A stretch of 64,000 nt of DNA, from positions 3,128,001-3,192,000 of the forward strand of contig JARFJB010001813.1 of NCBI GenBank assembly GCA_036346205.1, read 5' to 3'. The stretch is from Vesta saturnalis (taxonomy: Eukaryota > Arthropoda > Insecta > Coleoptera > Lampyridae). The notes beneath the pieces were generated by a model that was not told the origin of the DNA, did no database searches, and saw only the letters and a list, made by a program, of their open reading frames with translations. Within the stretch, counting starts at the first letter, position 1; each line of letters starts with the position of its first letter. The position numbers and the translations under genes are program-made. Of the stretch, positions 11,700 through 23,859 are shown in pieces.

Positions 11700-11951
11700 T
11701 TTTAATTAAAATATTTAGCTTTTGGGTTTTTTAAATGCTGTATTTTTCTATTTATATTTTATATAAATCTATAAGTTTTATTAACAACTACAGTTATAGT
11801 CCTCAGTAAACGGTAATATTAATTCTATAGATATTACCATTTACTGAGCACGATAATTGTAATTATCAAAACGTATAGATTTATATAAAATATAAATTGA
11901 AAAATACATAATTTAAAAAACTCAAACACTAAGTATTTTAATTATTAAAAA
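11700..11951. mobile_element. Foldback MITE-like inverted repeat
   Basis: Imperfect palindrome of ~250 bp. The left arm (TTTTAATTAAAATATTTAGC..., CTATTTATATTTTATATAAA) pairs with the right arm (TTTATATAAAATATAAATTG..., AAGTATTTTAATTATTAAAA), with the centre at AATTCTATAG near 11822. Arms are about 120 bp. It has no coding capacity, so it is a candidate non-autonomous DNA element; no TSD is certain. Confidence 0.65.
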
Positions 11952-12904
11952 ATTGTCCCCCACAACGATAAATGTTTTTTATAATCATAGATTTTTCATA
12001 ATAACTGCTTTCAAGAACCGCCTAAACAGTCAAGTTACCGCACTTCTTCACACCTTAAGATCTAGTTCTTAATTCCGTAAGAAAGTAAAACTAGCTATTC
12101 CTCCCTTATAATTTCTTCAATACGTTATTAGACCATCAATCATAACAGTCCATTTTAATGAGATGAAACGTCAAATTCTATGAGTAAATTCAGCAAAAAA
12201 TTCATCCCGTAATCATACACTATCGTCAATAACTTAGCTCTAAACAGTTGCAATCATTAAACATAATAAACAAGAAAACAAAGTTTAAAGTCGCCCTTGA
12301 ATCTGAATGATTCAAAAGGTTCCACCATAGTTAAGATAATGAAATAAAAGTAGGTACCTGTTCAACACTCGAAGAGGTTAGCTAGAATGCTCAATATGGT
12401 TTAAAAACTTGAATATTTTAGAAATAAATATTTCAGCTAAATTCTGTAAAAAAACATTTCCCAGCTATGTTTAAGCATAAATACTTTAAATATGTACCCC
12501 ATTACAAAAACTCTACCAAAGCGAGAGATATATTTAAAGATCTAAGTTTTGTAATAAAACATTAGTTCTGAATAACTTCTCTGGATGGCTCTGATCTCGG
12601 TTATGACTAACATATCATCGAGAGAAACCATTTTATTCCTATTTAAATTATATAACCCAATTTAACCAAGCCATTAAAGCGCTAAATAACAGTTTTACTC
12701 AAAGTACAGCCCATCCATACGCGGTTACATAATGCCACTTTTAGACTAACAGCTAAGACTACATTTACAAATAATTTGTACCCGATTCTCGAATAGTACG
12801 GTAGTTACACGAACAATGTAGGTTACTTGGGTTATTAGGGTTAAGTAGTGGCGAATTTGAACTGTATCAGTTGTGTGAATGGTCTTATATCAGTTTTAGG
12901 ATTT
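11952..12904. other. No gene seen
   Basis: AT-rich, without recognisable coding similarity. A GGGTTATTAGGGTTAAG stretch precedes the minisatellite but is too short to call telomeric. Confidence 0.5.
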
Positions 12905-13808
12905 ATACGAGCTAAACGAAGAAGTTATATGAGTTATACGAGTTGTACAAGCTATACGAGTTACGCGAGTTATACACGAGTTATACACAAGTCCCACACA
13001 AGTCATACACGAGTTACACACGAGTTAGACGCGAGTTTTAGGCACGTTATACACGAGTTACTCGAGTTACTTGAGTTACACGGGTTACGCGAGCTGCGCC
13101 AGTCGTGCGAGTTACGCGAGTTATACGAGTTATACGAGTTATACGAGTTATACGAGTTATACGAGTTACAGGAGTTATATGAGTTTTATCAGTTATATCA
13201 GTTATATGAGTTATATGAGTTATATGAGTTATATGAGTTATATGAGTTATATGAGTTATATGAGTTATATGAGTTATGAGAGTTATGAGTTATGTGAGTT
13301 ATGTGAGTTATGAGAGTTATGTGACTTATGTGTTATGTGAGTTATATGAGTTATGAGTTATATGAGTTATGTGAGTTATGTGAGTTATGTGAGTTATGTG
13401 AGTTATATGAATTATGAGTTATATGAGTTATGAGTTATACGAGTTATACGAGTTATACGAGTTATAAGTTATATGAGTTGTTATATGAGTTATATGAGTT
13501 ATATGAGTTATATGAGTTATATGAGTTATATGAGTTATATGAGTTATATGAGTTGTATGAGTTGTATGAGTTGTATGAGTTATATGGGTTATATGAGTTA
13601 CATGAGTTACATGAGTTATATGAGTTATATGAGTTATATGAGTTGTATGAGTTATATGAGTTATATGAGTTATATGACTTATATGAGTTGTATGAGTTAT
13701 ATGAGTTATATGTATTATGAGTTATACGAGTTATACAAGTTATGCGAATTACACGAGTTATATGAGATACGAGTTATATGAGTTACATGAATTATCCGTT
13801 ATATGAGA
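12905..13808. repeat. 9-bp minisatellite, consensus GAGTTATAT
   Basis: About 900 bp of tandem 9-mers. The core blocks (about 13195-13270 and 13480-13700) are almost pure GAGTTATAT. The left edge is rich in GAGTTATAC, GAGTTACGC and ACACGAGTT variants, and a middle section uses GAGTTATGT, with occasional 7-bp units that shift phase. Because the unit is a multiple of three, long open frames (YEL or MSY repeats) appear; these are artefacts of the repeat, not genes. Confidence 0.95.
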
Positions 13809-14700
13809 TATTTTTCTGTCACGTAGTGTCCTGATACCAAAATCAAAATATAAATTGGTTACAATCATCAATCGGCGAACTAAAAATCCTTCGATTCAAA
13901 AAGAGTAGATGTTTACAGTATCGTTCATATATACTCAATGTCGTATTAGGTTTATCTCGCTTGTCATTTTTACAAACGTAGCTTTTCCACCTCGTTCTCA
14001 ACAGTTCATGAATATGTCGTAACTCTAAAGATTACTCTTAGAGTGTAACGTACAACATCGATCTTCAAAACAGAAATGAACAACTGTGTCTTCTGATTGA
14101 ATTTGTAACCGTCAACGTTTGGAACTTAAATAGCTTCCGTTATTTTTCCTTAAATGGCAGCAAATTATAGGTTATGGAATGTCTCCTTTTGATAAAAATA
14201 CATAAATGCCTTTTTTATTCGTTGTTGCATTAACTTACAAATTCTCAGATACTCTAAATATTTCCATTACAACAAGCTAATTGGTTCAGCTCGCCTTGAA
14301 TCATTCTAATGGGAACAATTTTTTGACATCTCTTGTATAATTATTATATGATTGAGTCCACGTCAAACCAATTGCAAATTATTTAATTATGGTAGGTCGC
14401 CTCGAGGTCGTAAATATAAATATGTGCTGAATGTTTCAAAGGCAGTTTTCAAAACCATAAATATAAATCAATATGGAAAGATGATTTAATTTTTACCTGT
14501 TGAAATAGCAAATAGTAAACATTGGTGTTCTTGAACTAGAATTTCAATTATTGACATCAATTAAATACTAATGTTTCAACAATTAATTTATTTAAAGTAA
14601 TGTTACTGTTTTATAGCAATTGAACTAAATTGTATTATTCAGAATAAATAATTACCTCTAATAATATTTTTGTGCTTCCATACGGCAAAACTGACTTTCT
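13809..14700. other. No gene seen
   Basis: Unique-looking AT-rich sequence between the minisatellite and the hairpin satellite. Confidence 0.5.
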
Positions 14701-15308
14701 ATTCATTAAAATCTGGCCTGGCAAGGGAAAACGTCCAAATTTTAGTGTTTGGCAGTACTGATTTTTCATACATAAATATTTGCGGGTTGCCAGCTAACAT
14801 ATTCAATTCGTTTGAGACGCTGATGTTCAGTGCTGCCAACACAAGCCACCAAACAAATTTTCAAAACTATTTTTAATCAATTAATAACGTCAGTGAGGTC
14901 AGAAAACATAATTTTGCGACTATTAGCAGTTGCAACCGTACGACACCCAGAAAATGTGAAGTTAACAAAAAAACAAAAAAAAAAAAATCTACAAAAGATA
15001 TCATTATATATGTAAGTTCAAATTTCGACAAGGTCTGCAGACGGGGACAAAGTTCAATCCCCGAAACATGTAATGAAATAAATCATGAACCATGTATTCA
15101 AATACTGATATTACTTACTACTTTACGCAACACAAATATATTTTTTGTGCAATAACAAAACGTTAGCATTTTTGGCTTGGCAATACTCGTACATAAACAT
15201 TTGCTTACGGCTGTCATACATGTCACAGATAAAACGTTGAAAATATGATGGATTTACTTAAAAAAATTTCAAAAAAAACAGCAAAAAATAGATTTGTGTA
15301 TTGCTAGT

Positions 15309-15391
15309 CCAGAAAGGATAGTTTTGCGAGGATTTGCAGTTGCGAGCCTTGACTGCAATTCAGCTCATACTCGCAAAACTATCCTGTCTGG
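15309..15391. repeat. Satellite hairpin, copy 1
   Basis: Arms CCAGAAAGGATAGTTTTGCG and CGCAAAACTATCCTGTCTGG. Relative to the other copies the left arm has G for C and the right arm C for G at the partner position, so pairing is kept. Confidence 0.8.
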
Positions 15392-15802
15392 TTTAGTGAT
15401 ACAATCAACTACTTCAACCAGCAGGCTGCGATTTGCATTAAACTGTGAAATACCTTCGTTAATAATATATTCTTTAAATAAGAAATAGCAAACTCTGTAT
15501 CTACAAAAAAATAATCTACAAATAAGTACTCAGGGGCCTTATAATTGTAGGTTCAAATTTAGACAACAATTTATTTAAATACTTGGTATTACTTATTATT
15601 TTAGGTAATACAAATATATTTTTTGTGTTTTTTTCCGGCTATAACAAAACTTTGATATTTTTAGTTTGGCAGTATTCATATCCAAACATTTGCTAACGAC
15701 TCTCTTACATAACAGAGCCGTTTCATACGTTACAAATATGATGGAGTTACCAAAACAACTTTCAAAAAAACATCTGTACAAAAAGTTTTGTTTATCACTG
15801 GT

Positions 15803-15884
15803 CCAGAAACGATAGTTTTGCGAGTATTTGCAGCTGAAAGCCACGGTTGAAATTCAGCTCGTACCTGCAAAACTATCGGTTCTG
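15803..15884. repeat. Satellite hairpin, copy 2
   Basis: CCAGAAACGATAGTTTTGCG pairs with GCAAAACTATCGGTTCTG across a loop of about 35 nt. Confidence 0.75.
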
Positions 15885-16626
15885 ACCTAGTAATACAATT
15901 AACTATTTCAATCAGCACGTTGCCATTTGCATTAAACTGTGTAAAATACCTTGGTTAATAAGATATTGTTAAATAATTAAACAAAACAAAAACAAAATAA
16001 GACATAGCAAACTCTGTATCTACAACAAATATCGCTTAATACATACTGAGAGGGATTATAATTGTAAGTTCAAATTTAGACAAGGTTTTCGATTCTTGGC
16101 ACCGGAATTCCGTGGCGCCATCGTAAAGACGGAGGATGCTCTCAGGAAGCAAAATAATGCCTACAGACGGGGGCAGAATTCAGTCTCCGAAACACAACAA
16201 TTTGTGGAAATACTGGTATTACTTATTATACTCAGCGACATTATAATTGTGAGTCCAAATTTAGACAAGGTTCGATTCCGGACACCGCAATTCCGTGACT
16301 CAAATGAGTCACGCCATTGCAGAGATGGAGAATGCCTTCAGGAAGCAAAATAATGCCTGAGAGGGAGACATAATTCAGTACCCGAAACACAATGAATAAA
16401 TCATTAACTGGTATTACTTATTATTTTACGTAATACAAACATATTTTTTGTGCTTTTCTCCGTCAATAACAAAACGTTAACATTTTTAGTTTGGCAATAC
16501 TGATAATTCAAACATTGTTGACGGTTGTTATACATATGACATCCGTTTGATACGTTGAAAAATGATGGCGTCACCAAAATAATGTTAAAAAAAACATCAA
16601 TACAAAAAGCTTTGTGTATCACTAGT

Positions 16627-16709
16627 CCAGAAACGATAGTTTTGGGAGTATTCGCAGTTGCGAGTTTTGGCTGGAACTCAGCTGATACTCGCAAAACTAT
16701 CGTTTCTGG
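16627..16709. repeat. Satellite hairpin, copy 3 (best preserved)
   Basis: 25-bp arms with a single mismatch (CCAGAAACGATAGTTTTG.. / ..CAAAACTATCGTTTCTGG) around a 33-nt loop. Confidence 0.85.
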
Positions 16710-17665
16710 TTTAGTAATACAGTTAACTATATCAACCAGCACGCTGCGATTTGCATTGAACTGTGTGAAATATCGCTTAATACACAGTCAGGGGCATTAT
16801 AAATGTAAGTCCAAATTTAGACAAGGTTCTATTCCTGGCACCGCAATTTCGCGACTCAAATGAACCACGCCATCTCAGAGATGGAGAACGCCCTCAGGAA
16901 GCCGAATAATGCCTGACACAGCGACAGAATTCAGTACCCGAAACACAATGAATAAATCATTAACCCTTGATTTAAATACTAGTATTACTATTTACGTAAT
17001 ACAAATATATTTTATGTTTCTCACCGGCACTAACAAAATGTTAACATTTTTAGTTTGGCAATACAGATTATTCAAACATTGCTGACGGTTGTTATACATA
17101 TCACAGCCGTTTGATGCGTAGGAATAACCAAAATAATGTTAAAAAAAACATCAACACAAAAAGATTTGTCTACCGGTACTCCTGAAAGGATAAGTCTTGC
17201 GAGTACTCGAAGTTTGAACCTTGGCTGGAATTCAGCTCATACTCGCAAACCTGGTTTAGTGATACAATCAACTACTTCAACCAGCAGGCTGCGATTTGCA
17301 TTAAACTGTGAAATACCTTCGTTAATAATATATTCTTTAAATAAGAAATAGCAAACTCTGTATCTACAAAAAAATAATCTACAAATAAGTACTCAGGGGC
17401 CTTATAATTGTAGGTTCAAATTTAGACAACAATTTATTTAAATACTTGGTATTACTTATTATTTTAGGTAATACAAATATATTTTTTGTGTTTTTTTCCG
17501 GCTATAACAAAACGTTGATATTTTTAGTTTGGCAGTATTCATATCCAAACATTTGCTAACGACTCTCTTACATAACAGAGCCGTTTCATACGTTACAAAT
17601 ATGATGGAGTTACCAAAACAACTTTCAAAAAAACATCTGTACAAAAAGTTTTGTTTATCACTGGT

Positions 17666-17748
17666 CCAGAAACGATAGTTTTGCGAGTATTTGCAGCTGA
17701 AAGCCACGGTTGAAATTCAGCTCGTACCTGCAAAACTATCGGTTCTGG
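17666..17748. repeat. Satellite hairpin, copy 4 (duplicate of copy 2)
   Basis: Same as copy 2 within the near-identical 525-bp duplicate. Another unit near 17186-17250 has lost most of the right arm. Confidence 0.75.
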
Positions 17749-17890
17749 CCTAGTAATACAATTAACTATTTCAACCAGCACACTGCGATTTGAATTAAAC
17801 TGTGTGAAATACCTTCCTTAATACGATATTTTTAAATAAAAAAAACAAAACCAGAAAGAGCAAACTCAGAATCTACAATAATTATCACTT

Positions 17891-20800
17891 AATACATAAT
17901 AAGGGGCAAGTTACACAGTGACCCATATTATTAGTTTTTTTTAATAAAAATTTCAGGATGTGGGAGGGGCTTATTGCAAGCTCTGGTACCCGCCTACAAC
18001 TCATTTTACACAATTAGCATAATCTTGTAATACTTATTTTATACCACTCTGTAGTAAAGACCATGTTAATTTGAATCTAGCTTAATTATTCAAAGAAATT
18101 CAAAAAATTAGTGAATAATGTTGAAGCTGTGATTCTCGAACCCTTACTTTAATTATTAAAGCAAAACCTGTTAAAGTGGCCAGTAAGTAGTATGAATGTA
18201 ACCCACCCTATAACAGTGGATCAAAAACTTTACCAGTTTATGGATGCTAAACCGGAAATAGATTTAACATTAAGTGTGTCTCGTATAAATATTATGATAT
18301 TCAAAGAAAATTAGGCGACAATTTACAAAAAGAGCTATTTTACAGTAAATGGGATTAAGTAATAAATATTTTTACTTTATACATATGTTACAGAGCTCCA
18401 TCTCAAAAAGCTTATATCTATTTATGCTAAACCGAAAATGTATTTAAAGTTTAATATGCAAAAACAAGCATAAACAACAAAATTTACAAAAAAAAACAAC
18501 AGATATGGTTTAAAGTTGTGATTAATACTAAAATGCCTAAACAAGTATATACCTGCCACTCGTGCTAAATTTTATATTTTAACTAAATTTAGATCGACTC
18601 CAAACACACAAATCAACTTATAGGTAAAACACGAATGAACGAGCCGCCCCTGGTTTTTTATTTAAGTAAGTTTACACCTAAGCCGTTGCATACATAAACA
18701 GTCTTCTATCTAAAGAAATTGAATACTTTCCCTCATTTTCCTTTGATACCATTAAGGGTAGCCGCTTTTAAATTTATTTTCTTTTTTAAAATAAGGAACA
18801 GTGTCTATATAGTCATTGAAATCTCTACTAATTAAAAATGTTCATTACACTACAGGAAATGTATTCTCCTAAACCCTAGTGGTTAAAAAATGTGAACCCG
18901 GCAAGTCCCTACCACTTTACGAAAACATGTTGACTTAGGCGTGGGTTTTAAGTATAGAATAGGGGGTTAAATTTAAAGTTTTGTTTGAGACAATAAAGTT
19001 TAGTTTACATACCTAAATAATAGAAAGAAATCCTAAAGCACTTAAGGCACTTCGCGCACTTATTTTGTCAAACTGAATCATTAGTTAAATCGATAATTTA
19101 ATTAACAAAACTAAATAAACTAAAATACGAAAAGAAAAAAAAATTAAAACTGAAAAAATGAAAAAAAGATTAGCACCTTCACCGCTATCCACCAAGCTTA
19201 TACTGCCATGCTGAGCTTTACTTAAACAAATTGATGCGATGCGGCCCGATGGTGGGTTTGTCTCAACTCCTTACGCTTGCGCTCATTACTCCGCAACTAA
19301 AAACTATTATTTTCTTAGTTATTTATAAAATCCCAGATTTTTACAAAACTGAATATAACCAAATTTTAAATTACGTCCACTTAATTTAAATAAAATTGAT
19401 AATTTTATCGTTTCAAGGAACAATGCCGATTATTAATTCAATTTTTACATATATATGCGGTTCGCTTTAAAGAACTAGTTTGAAAATTTGCAATGTGTGT
19501 TTTAATCGGCACGCGTGTCCACGTGCCATATGGTCATTTCAAACTTATGTAGGGTGATAGTGACGAACCTCACCCCAAAAACAACCCCCTAACAAACGGG
19601 AACATTATTACATATTCGCGTTTTGATCAAATGCGTTCATCTTTCTCTACTGCAGTTAATGGGAAACTCGTACAACTAACAGCTGAATCTCACAATACAC
19701 ATACAACCCCCTAATTCTAATCGACTCATGCCAGACTAGACTAGTTTAAGAAGCATCGGCGAGGCCATTAACCCCCTTTATTCGTTTACAACACACATAA
19801 ATTTTCAACGCCGCCACTGAATTTTTCATAATAGAACTGATCTAAACCAAAGATTATATTCAAATTCGAACTTTTCTCTCAAAGCAAACACACGCTAAAA
19901 TATTACCATAATTACAATTTTTTAATAAACGTTCACGTTTCCTTTTCGCAACAAGCTAGGCATGAAGTAAAACCAGCTGCTCACTTTCATTACATTCACA
20001 AAAATTTCAAATTTATAACCTTCGAGATGTTATTTAATAGTTTACAAATTCATTGCCAAAGTTCGATGATTTCAAAATAGGTCACGGACAACAAATGCTT
20101 TATTTTTTCAAACAAAATTAGGTAAATCATCTAAAGTGGATAAACCTATTCTTTATAACCTCCTAACCTTCGCAGTTTACAGGTTTCTTTTAATCGTACG
20201 TTATCTCATTCTGCATGAATGAAACCATCTAGATATAAGCACGTTTCTATAAAAGAGAAATTTTCGTAAAACCTCCCATTAATAAAAAACGCCGAAAAAC
20301 CCTATCACATTGGCAGAATCATTGAGATGTCCGTATAAAAATAACGCAATGCAATTAAGGAATGAAAGCATTAAAAGAAACAAATAAAATACTAGTTATA
20401 AAAAATAAACAAGAGAGCACGCTTTTTTTGTAATTTGGCAATGACCTCTAAAAATTTACTCAGCATAATTAATTACAAAAACCCGCGAAATTTATAAAAA
20501 TTTGAATGAATATAAAAATAATAGAATGATAGAAGTAAGAGGTAAAGCTTTGGCCAGGCTGGTGCTGGTATTGATCGGCGCCAACTCCCTTCTAAAGCTT
20601 GCAACCCCCGCGCGAGCTTGCAGCCTATGCTACCGGCAACAGAATAATCATTATCATGTGCAAATGGGATAAAAGATTTACAAAATCCAAATATAAAAAA
20701 AAGTTTTAAATTCTATTCTAAAATTTAAAAAAAAAGTACAATAAAAAAACTCACCGTTATGTAAAAATATAAAGAATGTATCTGAAGCTTCCACACAATA

Positions 20801-21240
20801 TATCGAAAGATGTTTTAACTTCTAAATTATGTATACTTATATCTTCACAAATAGGACTAGAAGGTATATGAGGAAAGAATGTACAGAATAGTAAATTTTG
20901 AATAGATGGACGTATTTTATGTACTTTGGAGTAGGTGTAGTGTAGAGTACCTTGTTTGATGTTTGAAACAGATGAGTAAAAAGGATTGCACTTATTTTAA
21001 CGATGATTAAATATAATAATATCTAACGATGCAGGTATTAAGCAAACTAGAGTACAATAATTTTAACTTATTTATGAAACCGTTAATAAATATTTAAATA
21101 ATTTATATTTATACTATTGATTAAATATAGACAATAGTAGTAAGAATTATTATTAATAAGTAATTATGCAAGGAATGATATTATTACATAACGTACACTA
21201 CCAAACGTAACACAAGTGTTATTCAGAGAGTGCAATAACT
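17891..21240. other. No gene recognised
   Basis: About 3.3 kb of AT-rich, apparently low-copy sequence with no open frame of recognisable family, no clear repeats and no RNA gene. It could be intergenic or intronic. A slightly GC-richer patch lies at 20540-20640. Confidence 0.5.
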
Positions 21241-21241
21241 A

Positions 21242-21430
21242 AATGGTGTTGCATGGCGCGGAGGGTGTCGGCCAGGGGTTGAAAAAGGGTCGATAACTTG
21301 CGCGCGCGTTTATCCCTGGCCCCGGGCACAGGCACCACCACCGACGCCGACGCCGCCACCACCATTCATGCTACCTTTGCCATACTTGACACCGATTCAC
21401 CTGACCAAACCCTCTCGAACGTTACCAATC
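21242..21430. other. GC-rich island
   Basis: A ~190-bp stretch far more GC-rich than its surroundings (GCGCGCGTTTATCCCTGGCC, then CACCACCACCGACGCCGACG). The minus strand reads a short Gly/Val-rich peptide from an ATG near 21367 that stops after about 19 codons; the plus strand is open without an ATG start. It may be a host 5' exon or promoter island; nothing confirms coding. Confidence 0.35.
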
Positions 21431-22979
21431 TCACACACACCTACTTACGCTTCGGGATCATTCATCTTGAAACTCTTACCTAACTACTAAATTTAACTTC
21501 AGCAATTCTTAAAATCTATCAGAAATAAAATAAAATAAAGTCTGACCCAAAAATATGTATTATATCAAAATATTATTAAAATTGAGAACACTTTTACTTA
21601 ATGCGTTCAACTACCGTCTGATCTAGGTTTATGCTCAATTAAATTCTCTATTTATACTTTGTACAATTTTGATTTTTATTTAAATTTTTTTTTAATTTAG
21701 AACTTTTAATCCTCTTTCTATATTGCGAGACAAAAGCATTTTCATTTCAAGAATTTTTTACATATACTCTATGATGTGTTTGTAAATAAAACTGCATTTT
21801 CTATTTTTAAACTTACAAAGGTTTCTACTATCCATTTATGCATATAGTAGATGTGACTATATATTTGTAAAAATTTGCTTACGCAAATGTTATTAGGTAA
21901 ATGTGCAAAACTCGAGTTAACAAACAGAATGAGAAATATCACTCAAACGTGACATATTCTTTTTTCAAATACTGAGTACTATGTGCAAAGCATCGTTTTA
22001 AACCCTTTCTGTTCTTGTTTATGCTGTACAAATACAAATAAAAAGCTTAAAAATGAATTCTTTTAATATTTTCAATCATATTACAAAAATGGTACCAATA
22101 TCAAGTGAAACAGAGAAGGGTACCGACCCTATATATCACACTTGACTGATTTTTTTGTATATGAACTTGAAACACGCGTTTTGCTTTTTTCGAAAGAGTA
22201 AAGCTTGTTATTTGAGTGAGGAACGACTATTCTAGAATTAAATTTAATGATATAACATTGGCCAATGACTCGTTTACATGATTTAGGTAATTAATGATTG
22301 TTAGAGAACTAGAGTCTAACAGAGTGAAATCCGGGGTTGGTTGACGTATATTTTACATTTCTGAGATTGAACTCTATATTAAAACATGTTGGTGTGTTTT
22401 TTTTTTCAAAACAAAAATATATTTTTATTTGCGACAATTAACCCCGAACGCGTATTCAGTAATAGCCGACACATTAGAACCTTCGGATTTCCTAAATTGG
22501 TAGCAGAAAAACGCCCTAGATCGGTAAGCTTAAGTATCCGAAGATGTGCGAGAAATCACTGGTGTAAAATTAGCCCATCAAATTAAATTTTTGTATTATT
22601 TTTTTTTGTTGCAATCGTGTGTTAGTCGTTTGCTAGTGTCTGTTGCCTATTTTTTGTCGTTTGTCGGTTATTCGTATTTGCTCAATTAAATTTTTTTAAT
22701 TACCTTAAAATTTTTCCTTGTTAGTTGTTGGGTATATTTTGTCGTTTGTTGGTTATTAGTATTTTCCCAATACATTTTTTTTTAAAGTTAGGCGTGAAGT
22801 TAACAGTAGAAGGAGAGCACTTGAAGGCCAAAAATGGCAGGGAAGCCACGTCCACGTGGCCCCGCCAAATTTCCCAACCCTTTTTTTGACGGTTTTTTTC
22901 AGGGGACATTTTAAACCCCTTGATGGTATTTTCAACCTCTTGAAGACATTTTACCCCTAATTGATGACCTTTTGGCTGT
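21431..22979. other. No gene recognised
   Basis: AT-rich sequence. From about 22600 it contains repeated TTGTCGTTTGTTGGTTATT-type segments (22655-22675 and 22740-22760). Confidence 0.45.
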
Positions 22980-23034
22980 ATTAAGAGCCTTTTTGGCAGT
23001 CCAGTTCCTGGAGGGTAGGCAACCGCAGTCACCC

Positions 23035-23815
23035 TGCGCGTGTTCTGATTGGAGGGCATGAGAGTAGGCCACGTCCCCTAGTTTCTGATTGGTCCATGAC
23101 CCCAACCCCTGATTTCTGATTGGTTGCGGTCATTTTGTGATCGTGGCTTATAGGCCATTTTGTTGGCCATTCTTGTTTTGGCGGCCATTTTGTTTTGGAG
23201 GCCATTTTGTCGGCCATGGCGGGAAATTAAAAATATTATTCTAATAAAGGGGCCCTCATACTAGCTGATAAAACAGGTATAGGACGCCGTACGTCCCCTG
23301 ACTTCTGATTGGTGGCGGCCATTTTGTCGACCATTTTATCAGACACGGAGGGAAATTTGAAATAGTATCCTAATAAGGAACCCTCATTTTGCTTTTAATT
23401 ATGAGTCATATCGGCAGTGTTATCTTAGTTCATCTTGATGTCATCGATCAAACCAAATACATAAACAGATTTTTAATAACATCTCTTTTTAAGACGCAAA
23501 GTAACAGAAATAAATTCAAGATGTTTCCCTGGCTTCTGATTGGTTGCGGCCATTTTGTGGGCGTGGTTAGTGGGCCATTTTGTCGGCAATCCTTGTTTTG
23601 GAGCCCATTTTGTCGGCCATGGCGGGAAATTTAAAATAGTATTCTAATTAGGGGGCTAACTTATAAGACAGGTATAGGGCGCCGTACGCCCCCTAGTTTC
23701 TGATTGGTGGCGGCCATTTTGTTTTAAATTAAAAGCCTCCGCCATTTTGTTTTTAATTATGACGTCATAATCAAAGCCCTCGGCCATTTTGGTTTTTTTG
23801 GCGGGAGTAACATAA
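23035..23815. promoter_or_regulatory. Repeated CCAAT / CCATTTTG / GGCGGGAAA motif block
   Basis: Six copies of CTGATTGG (inverted CCAAT box) occur near 23044, 23085, 23116, 23304, 23537 and 23699. About ten copies of CCATTTTG, often inside GGCGGCCATTTTGT, resemble the core of YY1/Pho sites. GGCGGGAAAT, E2F-like, occurs near 23218 and 23620, with TTTGGCGGGAG near 23800. A perfect TGACGTCA (CRE-like) lies at 23760-23767. These sit in larger repeats, including CGCCGTACG(T/C)CCCC and GGGAAATT..AAAATA.TATTCTAAT modules. The transcription-factor names are by motif resemblance only. It lies ~1 kb upstream of the Polinton ORFs and could be part of that element. Confidence 0.55.
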
Positions 23816-23859
23816 AAATAAATAAAAGGTGTTGATCTGAAATCGTGCTCTATCAAAAC

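Larger units (their letters stand above)
14735..17890. repeat. Satellite-like array of about five full units and one degenerate unit
   Basis: An anchor reading TATTACTTATTATTTTACGT followed by AATACAAATATATTTTTTGT occurs near 15110, 15590, 16410, 16980 and 17453, giving spacings of roughly 0.47-0.82 kb. A diverged first unit begins near 14740 (TTTAGTGTTTGGCAGTACTG). Each unit contains a CAACATTTGCTGACGG-like block, a hairpin, a CTGCGATTTGCATTAAACTG block, and in the longer units one or two copies of a TTTAGACAAGGTTCGATTCC...GAAACACAATGAATAAATCA module. That module holds a B-box-like GGTTCGATTCC at 16269-16279. Segments 15391-15915 and 17254-17778 are nearly identical at an offset of 1863 bp, showing recent duplication. 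No conserved coding frame. Confidence 0.85.

Noticed and set aside
12815..12845. GGGTTATTAGGGTTAAG as a telomeric repeat
   Set aside because: Only two partial units and not the insect TTAGG unit; chance is likely.
12848..13781. Open frames coding YELYEL or MSYMSY repeats
   Set aside because: Direct by-product of a 9-bp tandem repeat; several frames are open equally and there is no start context or domain.
16261..16290. A tRNA gene at the GGTTCGATTCC in the satellite
   Set aside because: No A box at the right distance and no cloverleaf; only a B-box-like word.
14735..17890. Satellite array as a CRISPR array
   Set aside because: Units are ~0.5-0.8 kb with conserved interiors, not short repeats with unique spacers, and the genome is eukaryotic.
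22721..23856. Minus-strand frames rich in KMA/PTKW repeats
   Set aside because: Produced by the repeated CCATTTTG motif; no domain or start support.
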